Assembly (NCBI GenBank): GCA_025890175.1
Contig: JANPYM010000008.1
Coordinates: 2,550,459 to 2,614,458 of the forward strand
DNA length: 64,000 nt
Source: Ciborinia camelliae
Taxonomy: Eukaryota > Ascomycota > Leotiomycetes > Helotiales > Sclerotiniaceae
Direction of reading: 5' to 3'
The translations under genes were made by a program, and so were the position numbers. Below, piece after piece: positions 57,340 through 64,000 of the stretch. Within the stretch, counting starts at the first letter, position 1; each line of letters opens with the position of its first letter. The notes under the pieces were generated by a model, which searched no databases, was not told the origin of the DNA, and saw only the letters and a program-made list of their open reading frames with translations.

Positions 57340-60120
57340 TCAGATCCTCTCCAACTTTATCTTCTTTCCCCCGTTCCTTTTCCCCCCACTCCATTTACTC
57401 CATATCCAATTATCTTCATCCTCCCCATCTTCATCTTCATCTTCATCTTCATCATCATCATCATCATCATCCAACAAAACTTGATTAATGATAACATCTT
57501 CCCTCAAAAATGGATCATTCTTATCCCAATCCTCCTTCATCTCCCCCGCCCCTTGAAAAATCTTCTTTTCCCATTCTTCCACTTCCACTTTCGTCTTCAG
57601 CCTCTCCTTCTTCGCCATCTTCTCTTCAATCTCCGTATATGCTTTGGGTGTCCCTTGGAGATGCAGTTTATGCTCGAATTTCTGATCTTTGATTTTCCGA
57701 GACCCTTCCCCCTTTTCTTTTTCTTTTTGATCGGCAATTTTTCGTCCACTCTGCATCAATCCCATCTCCTTCAAACTTGGACGTTTTTTCAAACTAATCC
57801 TCGAATGACGGTACTTTGGTTTCGGCTTCGTTATTTTTTTCCCCGTCTTTGGATCGATGAGTTCTTTTATTTTGTCAAATGGTGGGGGAGGTGATTTGTT
57901 GTTATTTTTCTCCGGGAACTCCTTGATGAAATTTGGTCGGCCCGCAGGTTCGAGTCCCCCTTCTTCGGTAATGGCTCCGACTTGTCGCCGGTGCAGTTTC
58001 GCTTTGGGCTTTTTGGGAGGCACGTCAGAGTTGGGGATGAGAGGTGCGGATGGCTCGCCTTGCCAGCCTGGAACTTGCTCCGGAGGCACTTCTTTGGATA
58101 TTTCGGGCGTGTAAAGAGGGAGGATAGGTCTCCAGGGGCTATCGGTGGCTTCAATGTCGTACTCACGTTTTACTTTTGAAGGGGGTGGGGATATGGGTTG
58201 CTGTTCCCAGCCGGGGACTTGGCCGGGTGGAACTTCTTTGATGATTTCTGGGGAGGAAAGAGGCAGGAGACTTTGCCAAGGGCTATCCGGTGCATTGATA
58301 TCGTATTCGCGTTTTACTTTACTGGGTGGAGATACTGGCTGTTGGGACCAACCGGGAACTTGACCGGGTGGAACTTCTTTGACGATTTCGGGAGTGGAAA
58401 GGGGTAGGAGGCTTTGCCAGGGGCTATTTGGGGCATTGATATCATATTCACGAGGTTTGAGTTTCTTTCCTTTAGCTATGGCCTGTTGTTCCCAACCGGG
58501 TACTTGTCCCGGGGGAACTTCCTTGATGATTTCTGGGGAAGTGAGGGGGAGGAGGCTTTGCCAGGGGCTATCTGGAGCATGAATATCGTATTCGCGCTTA
58601 GCTTTCCGAGGTAGAGGTAAAGTGGAGGAAGAAGACGAGCTGGATGTAGTTGTCGGCTCTACGTAACCTGGAACTGCATCGGAAGGTATCTGTGTATAAT
58701 AATCTGGTTCTTCTAGAGTTAGGGACGCCCACGGGTTAGGTTTAGCTGTTGTTGATACTTCACTAGGGTAAGCGAAGGTACCAGATGGTTGTAGGTAAGT
58801 TTCCGTGCCGATAGGTCCAACAATAGGTGGAATGCTTGGGGGATCGGGGGGTAAGCCGAATGGATTCGTTGTGGTTGATAGTTCGTCGGTTGACGGGAGA
58901 GGAGTGGATAATATCTCACTTGTTATGACAGGTTTGGAAACTGTTAATGTACTGCTTGTGGACTCGGGAATTTGAAGGGTTGATAGACTTGAGCTGGAAA
59001 ATACTGAATTTGTGCTCGAAGATAGTGATGAAGATACCCGAGAAGAATCACTTGTGCTATTTGGTAAAAGATTGGATGAAATTGAACTGCTAGAGCTTGT
59101 TTTAATTGTCGTGGGAGATGGGGTCGTGGTCGTACTTCTAGAAGTACTCGACAATGAAGAGCTCGATGTTCTAATTGTGCTTGAAGTTGAAATTACAGAC
59201 GACAATGTCGAGCGAACAGAGCTGAAAGATGACGTTGATTTCTGGATTGAAGTTGAATTTTGGATGCTTGTTGTCAAAGACAAACTCAAAGATTTGGACG
59301 AAGAAGCCAATGTCTGTGACTGGGACGTTAAATTGCCAGTGGATACCTTAACGGAAGACTTTAATGAAGTACTGGATGTTGTCTTTAAAGATGTCGTCGT
59401 CGTAGGAGTTACATTTCCAGTCCAATTCTTCAATTCGTATACCTGCATGTATAGTATCCCACCTACAATACCCCCACAATATTTGCCAGAAGTAGACGGG
59501 CAACTCGATTGACAAAACGTAGAGCTTTTAATGGAGAGTATCGAAATATAATTGGAGCACCAACAAGATCCAGGTTCTATGCCAGCATAGAGATATGGTA
59601 TTCCATTCTGCCCCGAGATAGAGCAAGCATTCACACAGCTTTGAATTGTCTCCGCAGGGCCTCCAGTCAGGTTAAGTAGGGGAGAACCCAAAGGTTTGCC
59701 TCGAATGCCATCCTGAAAACACCCAAAGTTATCATATGTCCCAGAGTTGGTTGATACCGACGAAACACTTCCAGTATTGAAGATGCCTCCATCACGACGT
59801 AATAATTCTGCACGCTGGGAAGGTTTATCAATCGCGTCGAGATGCAAAGCTGCGGGCAGTGGGACCTCTTTTTTCAACCGGGTAATCACCTCGTAACAAG
59901 ATTTGAATAAATGATTGTCAGATGGATTGGTACCCAAACATGGTGACGCAAATGGAGGAACGGGGATATTGCTCAAAAGTAGATATCGTATACAAAAGTC
60001 CTTCGCGTTACCAGGTTCTGACAGGAGTGCATCTATACAGACATTGGTGGTATCGGATGATAGGGATGCAGTAACTAAAGTGATACCTAGGAAAGTTATG
60101 AACAGATTTTGCAGCATCAT
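57340..60120 (-). CDS. secreted WSC-domain protein with Kex2-site tandem repeats (KEP-like)
   Basis: A single exon of 926 residues from the ATG pair at 60115-60120. Residues 1-18 (MMLQNLFITFLGITLVTA) form a signal peptide. A Cys-containing segment ends in a dibasic site (LLRRDGG). One WSC domain follows at about 126-218 (FGCFQDGIRGKPLGSP, SCVNACSISGQNGIPYLYAG, GSCWCSNY, YCGGIVGG), a fold that binds wall glycans in relatives. A Ser/Thr linker of more than 150 residues precedes four repeats of 47-48 residues built on EYDINAPDSPWQSLLPL, PEIIKEVPPGQVPGW. Three begin after Lys-Arg and one after Pro-Arg. The C-terminus is Lys/Pro-rich, then Asp/Glu-rich, coded partly by a TCATCT repeat. There is no membrane helix or evident GPI signal, so the protein is probably secreted. 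Function unknown. Confidence 0.85.
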   Translation of the reverse strand: MMLQNLFITFLGITLVTASLSSDTTNVCIDALLSEPGNAKDFCIRYLLLSNIPVPPFASPCLGTNPSDNHLFKSCYEVITRLKKEVPLPAALHLDAIDKPSQRAELLRRDGGIFNTGSVSSVSTNSGTYDNFGCFQDGIRGKPLGSPLLNLTGGPAETIQSCVNACSISGQNGIPYLYAGIEPGSCWCSNYISILSIKSSTFCQSSCPSTSGKYCGGIVGGILYMQVYELKNWTGNVTPTTTTSLKTTSSTSLKSSVKVSTGNLTSQSQTLASSSKSLSLSLTTSIQNSTSIQKSTSSFSSVRSTLSSVISTSSTIRTSSSSLSSTSRSTTTTPSPTTIKTSSSSSISSNLLPNSTSDSSRVSSSLSSSTNSVFSSSSLSTLQIPESTSSTLTVSKPVITSEILSTPLPSTDELSTTTNPFGLPPDPPSIPPIVGPIGTETYLQPSGTFAYPSEVSTTAKPNPWASLTLEEPDYYTQIPSDAVPGYVEPTTTSSSSSSSTLPLPRKAKREYDIHAPDSPWQSLLPLTSPEIIKEVPPGQVPGWEQQAIAKGKKLKPREYDINAPNSPWQSLLPLSTPEIVKEVPPGQVPGWSQQPVSPPSKVKREYDINAPDSPWQSLLPLSSPEIIKEVPPGQVPGWEQQPISPPPSKVKREYDIEATDSPWRPILPLYTPEISKEVPPEQVPGWQGEPSAPLIPNSDVPPKKPKAKLHRRQVGAITEEGGLEPAGRPNFIKEFPEKNNNKSPPPPFDKIKELIDPKTGKKITKPKPKYRHSRISLKKRPSLKEMGLMQSGRKIADQKEKEKGEGSRKIKDQKFEHKLHLQGTPKAYTEIEEKMAKKERLKTKVEVEEWEKKIFQGAGEMKEDWDKNDPFLREDVIINQVLLDDDDDDDEDEDEDEDGEDEDNWIWSKWSGGKRNGGKKIKLERI
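57418..57472. repeat. TCATCT/TCA microsatellite coding an Asp/Glu run
   Basis: TCATCT repeats pass into TCA repeats on the plus strand. On the minus strand this codes the DDDDDDDEDEDEDEDGED tract near the C-terminus of the WSC protein. Confidence 0.85.
58063..58593 (-). repeat. four tandem 47-48-residue coding repeats
   Basis: EYDI codons start each unit at 58593, 58449, 58308 and 58164 on the minus strand, a spacing of 144, 141 and 144 bp, and the last unit ends near 58063. Units 1 to 3 are close copies; unit 4 is diverged (EYDIEATDSPWRPILPLYTP). The residues just before EYDI are KR, PR, KR and KR. Confidence 0.92.
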
Positions 60121-60976
60121 AATGTTGGATGTTGAGAACACTAAATTCTACATGCCAGCAATATATATCAAGAGGAATTCTTGAATATAACTAGCACGCG
60201 ATTCCAGCCATATGATCAAGGCTTGGCATGATGAAGAATTGGAATGCTGAAGTAGAAATGCAGATGGATTCACTTAATATCTAGAAACAATGTCTCATGT
60301 TGCGGCACTTCTGCTGTAGTAGTCCATCTCCATCCCTTGAATTGTAAAGAATTAAGCTACAAGTATTACTGATCTATATTTCTATGGAAAAACTTACACA
60401 TGAACCTATGATGTGCCAACGGCCATTGATTTGGATCTCAATGATATTTATTTCGTGGAAGCGTTTGAGCACAATGTTACTTACCTAGTCGGCATGGAAG
60501 TGATGTGGCGAGTCGCGACATGACCCTCGATATGTTGGAGGGAGAATGTTGATCCAGAGGAGCGATGCGCATAGTTGTACTTACGGAATGCACCCAATCT
60601 GTCGGTATATCAATGGTATGACTGAGGAAAAGAACCGAAACTTTGGAAATTTAAAAAGGGGTTGAAGCATATGACACGCGTCAGGATACAGCCACGTAAT
60701 CACGTGTGGACATATTTGGCGCTAAGATACGGCTAGCTCAGAGCTATCGCGATTTTGAATTTCAGTAGTCTTGTCTTGTCTTGATTCCTTTGGTATTGTC
60801 GACACCATCAATAATGAAATCCAACAATAACATAATTGGAACTGTCTTCTCTTTTACCTCGCAGCCACAACAAAACTTTGCACACATACTCAAATAGACA
60901 ACCCCTCGATAGAGATTTTACGTCTAACAATAGCCTCGTCGTCGCAAATCCAATTCAATCGCACTTCTTCAATCCT
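60121..60976. promoter_or_regulatory. divergent region upstream of the WSC gene and the cyclin, with MCB, E-box and a uORF
   Basis: This 856-bp region separates two diverging genes. ACGCGT at 60676-60681 matches the MluI cell-cycle box, and CACGTG at 60701-60706 is a palindromic E-box. A 27-codon uORF (60814-60897) precedes the cyclin ATG. Function of all three is inferred from sequence only. Confidence 0.4.
60814..60897 (+). other. upstream ORF of the cyclin gene, 27 codons
   Basis: ATG in an ATAATGAAA context opens a frame ending at TAG 60895-60897, 79 nt before the cyclin start. If the transcript begins upstream of 60814, scanning ribosomes would meet it first. Confidence 0.4.
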
Positions 60977-62776
60977 ATGACCACCGCAGGTCCACATCCT
61001 ACCGTTGAATTCGAATTTCCGGACGATCGTTCAAACCATACTCGACCTTCATCATCTTGTGCCTCAACTATAACTGAAAAGTACATACCGCCGGCGGTTC
61101 CTTCACCTCCGCGATTCCTGAATAATCACTTACCTCCCGAACAACCGTTTCGTCAGACAAAGCACCTATTGATACCAGAAATGCCGACTCAGGCGGCAGA
61201 GCAATGGCTTTTCACCGAGGCGGAGCTTAAAGCCACTCCCTCAATTATTGAAGGGCTCTCACCAGAGGAGGAACGTATTCGCAGAGCAAAAGGAGTTTCT
61301 TTCATGTCATCAGTTGGAAACATGCTACACATTCCAATGACGACTGTGAGCGTTGCGAGTCTCTACTTTCACCGTTTCTATATGCGCAGAAGCATGGTCT
61401 TAGATAAAAAGGGCTCTACCGGAATTCATCACTATGTAAATTTTCCCTCCTTTGCCAAGTTTCTCTCTTTACTTTACCCCGCCTTAAAATTATAATACCA
61501 GGGCTTTGTACTCTGATTTTGATGACTCGAGTGTTTCTTTCCCTGTTTTGTCATGTGTTTGTTAGAGGAATCAATGCTAATTAATTTCTATCAGGAGATT
61601 GCAGCGACAGCTCTTTTCCTGGCGACGAAAACCGAAGAGACCATACGTGGAACCAAACCTTTCATTTTTGCCTGTATTAAGGTTGCTCAGAAGAATCCGA
61701 AGCTCGAAGTCGATGCCAGCTCTAAGGAATATTGGCGATGGCGTGATAGTATTCTTATGTACGAGGAACTTATGCTGGAGTTATTATGTTTCGACCTTTC
61801 TGCGCCATCTCCGCTGAAATACCTTGTGAATTTCTTCGAGGAGCTCACAGCTGTTGGTATCAACACTGGGATGATCAAAGAACTTCGGAATTATACTTGG
61901 GCATTGATATGCGATACACATCATTCGATATTAGGTCTCATAACTACTCCCCGCATCATTGCCATTACGACTCTTCTGTTTGCCGCGACTGCTAGGAAAT
62001 GTGAAATTCCTCGGATACATGGTAGAGATTGGTGGGAGCATCTCGGCGGTAGCGAACCTAAGATTGTGGAAGCTGGACTGATTTTGCATAAATTTCTAAG
62101 CAACAGCCCCTTTCAGATTACGGATCAAGAACAACCGGGAAATGCAGCTGCCAAATATCTTCATGCTTCAAGTGGGAAAGAGGAACATAATAGTGGTGAT
62201 GCTACTTCAAACTCTGAGCATACCCAGAGCCAAAATGGAAATGGCCATATTCATGAGAATGGAACAAATGGTTCAGATAGTAACTCCCAGCCAGGTTCTG
62301 AACTTCATAACGACAAACCCGCCGAAAAGGCTGAGAATAACCACTTAGATAGTGAGCCACGAAATTCTTCAACGACTGATGATACTCGACCTTCTCCCAC
62401 TTCCGGTACGGATGATGCTCCTCTAAAAGCCGCTGCCAATGATCTCTCAAGTCACGATCAAATCAAATCTGCAAATGATATTTCGTCAAGTATCGATTCT
62501 GACATCAAAGTTAGTCCAAAGCGCAAAGCAGACGAACAGATAGAAGATGGCACACTACCAAAACGAGCAAAAAGGAATGACACTAGCTCTGAAATTCTTC
62601 AGGGTGACACGGAATTTTCACGCGAGGGACAAGCGGTGTCGGATGAGAGCCAAGGCACGGTAGAAAATGACAAGGACCATGCAACTAAAGATGTCGAACC
62701 TAAGACGGCTCCTACTACAACTGAGGCCGGAGTTGGCGTGGAGGAGCAGCATGAAGAAGGGGAATTAGAGCAATAG
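60977..62776 (+). CDS. Pch1/cyclin T-K-type transcriptional cyclin
   Basis: This is the likely regulatory subunit of a Cdk9-type kinase (P-TEFb) that phosphorylates RNA polymerase II and elongation factors. Exons 60977..61435 and 61595..62776 give 546 residues; the 159-nt intron (GTAAAT..ATCAG) is longer than most here. The first cyclin fold begins WLFTEAELKATPSI and includes EEERIRRAKGVSFM, VSVASLYFHRFYMRR, and across the join IHHY+EIAATALFLATKTEET. IACIKVAQKNP-like sequence (FACIKVAQKNPKLEVD), EYWRWRDSILMYEELMLELL and CFDLSAPSPLKYL follow. The second fold holds WALICDTHHSI and TTPRIIAITTLLFAA. After about residue 330 the protein is Ser/Asn/Asp-rich with a basic PKRKADEQ and LPKRAKRND, a probable nuclear signal. 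The ATG is the first in frame. Confidence 0.9.
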
Positions 62777-63388
62777 TAATTCTAATCATGCTACATATCA
62801 ACGATGGTGTTTTGGGGTCGCTTCTTGTACTATCGGACTAGGGAGTGGAATGGAGTTTATGGAAATACAATGTTTTTCGGAAGGGGAGCAAAGGCCTTCT
62901 GTGGAGTTTGGTTCGGATATGGGAAAGGGGCGAAGGTGGTGTGTACCACAACAACTGGGAGGATGACATTTGAGATGGTCAAAGTAGGGGAATTTTGAAA
63001 CAGCAAAATCTTCGCTATTTACGATCTGATAGCCGGAAGGGCACACAATTTGTCAATGGCGTTTTTCTAGTGAGGATGCTACTCATATAGCTCTACCCAT
63101 GAAGGGGTATGTCATAGGCATGTACCAAATTATTTAAATTATTTAAAACATTGCCCATATACAAACTACGTGCGATCTATGCAATAATCTACTAATTTCC
63201 CATCACCTGAAATCAGAACTAGATTTTCATATTGTATGTAAGCCTGAGGTCCTTCGACCATCTAACGTAGGCAATTTCAAACATCGAGGGACCTTATATC
63301 GCAACTAGGTATCAAGACACTATATCAATGTCGAACCTAAGCTCACTCACTCATTGAGGAGTGTCATGAAGCATTTGAGGCCGTCGAT
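62777..63388. other. intergenic region after the cyclin gene
   Basis: 3' flank of the cyclin gene; no coding signal was seen. ATTTAAATTATTTAAA lies near 63131-63146. Confidence 0.5.
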
Positions 63389-63631
63389 CTATTTGATTGT
63401 TTGGACTGAGATCCGAACAGCTGATCTCGAACCACACATAGGAAAGGAATCCTCTCCATACTCTCGCCGATATTCTGCGGCCACTCTATCCATAGTGGCA
63501 CCATCGGGTGTCAAATCAACCCCATTACCATTAAGATTCTGAATATGCTCCCTATTTGACACGCCATTAATTTCTTTCAAACACCTCAGCTTTTGGAAGT
63601 CGAGTTGTTGAGCCAGATCCAAGTGCAGCAT
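63389..63631 (-). CDS. hypothetical short ORF, 80 residues
   Basis: An ATG-initiated frame encodes a soluble, mixed-composition sequence: MLHLDLAQQLDFQKLRCLKE, NGVSNREHIQNLNGNGVDLT, TMDRVAAEYRREYGEDSFPM. It looks more like real protein than neighbouring frames and ends SVQTIK. Its GC content is higher than the AT-rich DNA immediately upstream, which has no promoter-like sequence, so it may be the last exon or a relic of a larger gene. No family recognised. Confidence 0.35.
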   Translation of the reverse strand: MLHLDLAQQLDFQKLRCLKEINGVSNREHIQNLNGNGVDLTPDGATMDRVAAEYRREYGEDSFPMCGSRSAVRISVQTIK

Positions 63632-63719
63632 TTCTTACTTGCGATGAACATTACATTTTATATAGACCTAGATACTAGCAATGTTCTCCTATTCAAATTT
63701 GACAATCAAGTGATTTCAG

Positions 63720-64000
63720 GCGATGTTATTGTTTAAGGTAGATTTATTTTTTGAAACTGATGTATCGTTTGAAATATAATTATTCGGATTTATTATTTAA
63801 TATAGATCTATTATTTGAAATTAATATATTGTTTAAAATATATTCAATTAGTTATATTAGTTGAGATAGATTTATTGTTTGAAATTAATGTATTGATTTA
63901 AATATGTTTATTGAGATTTACTTTTTGAGATAGATTGATTGTTTGAAACAGATTTATTATTTGAAATATATTCATTTCGATTTACTGTTTGATATGAATC
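63720..64000. repeat. AT-rich degenerate tandem repeat
   Basis: Diverged copies of a motif like GATTTATTGTTTGAAATATATT recur every 20-30 bp to the window end. Only A/T transitions and a few G/C positions vary. The array continues beyond the window. Confidence 0.55.

Noticed and set aside
57920..57965. GGTTCGAGTCCCC resembling a tRNA B box
   Set aside because: It lies inside the WSC protein coding sequence, and no A box or cloverleaf could be formed around it. No tRNA was found elsewhere in the window by eye.
59012..59512. 166-codon plus-strand ORF rich in Asp/Glu/Leu/Val
   Set aside because: Antisense of the Ser/Thr linker of the WSC protein.
1..64000. CRISPR array, bacterial operon or phage element
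   Set aside because: Spliced eukaryotic genes throughout; tandem repeats have no spacers of constant length and unique sequence.

Overview
The window reads as nuclear DNA of a filamentous ascomycete. Genes are broken by short introns, mostly 45-80 nt, with GTANGT donors, CTAAC/CTGAC-like branch sites and YAG acceptors. Intergenic DNA is long and rich in microsatellites, especially (GGTA)n/(TACC)n. The gene set includes TIM44, DUS4, SGT2, OLA1, an Hmt1-type ABC transporter, a WSC-domain protein, a P-TEFb-type cyclin, and 2EXR and F-box proteins. It fits Pezizomycotina; a leotiomycete such as Sclerotiniaceae is my guess from overall character, not a proof.

Layout. 1-2496: 3' part of an Hmt1/ABCB6-like half transporter, 5' end outside the window. 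2767-4998: a spliced low-complexity protein with two PP1-docking-like motifs. 5928-8603: TIM44 (minus) and mitochondrial uS11m (plus) share a 235-bp divergent promoter. 8808-12061: a PPPDE/DeSI protease (minus) and the Obg-like ATPase OLA1 (plus), also divergent. 13107-14227: SGT2 co-chaperone. 16289-17387: Ser/Thr-rich single-pass membrane protein with an undefined N-terminus. 19056-20090: aldo/keto reductase. 22299-23780: HAD hydrolase of the CECR5/Cut-1 type. 25971-28560: low-complexity coiled-coil and Cys/His-rich protein. 30107-31827: six-exon DUS4. 32387-35136: two tandem 2EXR-domain genes, the second frameshifted. 35137-38257: gene-poor, with decayed coding-like stretches. 38258-40901: F-box protein. 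41667-42596: unknown membrane-anchored protein. 44996-46736: second F-box protein. 46737-51716: about 5 kb of repeat-rich non-coding DNA. 51717-55270: DUF1765/UPF0592 protein. 57340-60120: secreted WSC protein with tandem repeats at Kex2-like dibasic sites. 60977-62776: Pch1/cyclin T-like cyclin. 63389-64000: a small ORF and AT-rich degenerate repeat DNA.

The genes do not form one pathway. Most are housekeeping: mitochondrial import and translation, tRNA modification, tail-anchored protein targeting and transcriptional CDK control. The accessory content is concentrated between 32 and 47 kb (2EXR and F-box genes plus decayed sequence) and at 57-60 kb. The most unusual object is the 57340-60120 protein. 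It combines a signal peptide, a WSC domain, a long Ser/Thr linker and four 47-48-residue repeats that mostly begin after Lys-Arg, with a fifth decayed copy upstream. It looks like a Kex2-processed repeat protein (KEP) fused to a wall-binding module.

Gene models were spliced by eye; exon limits are those that keep frame and family homology.
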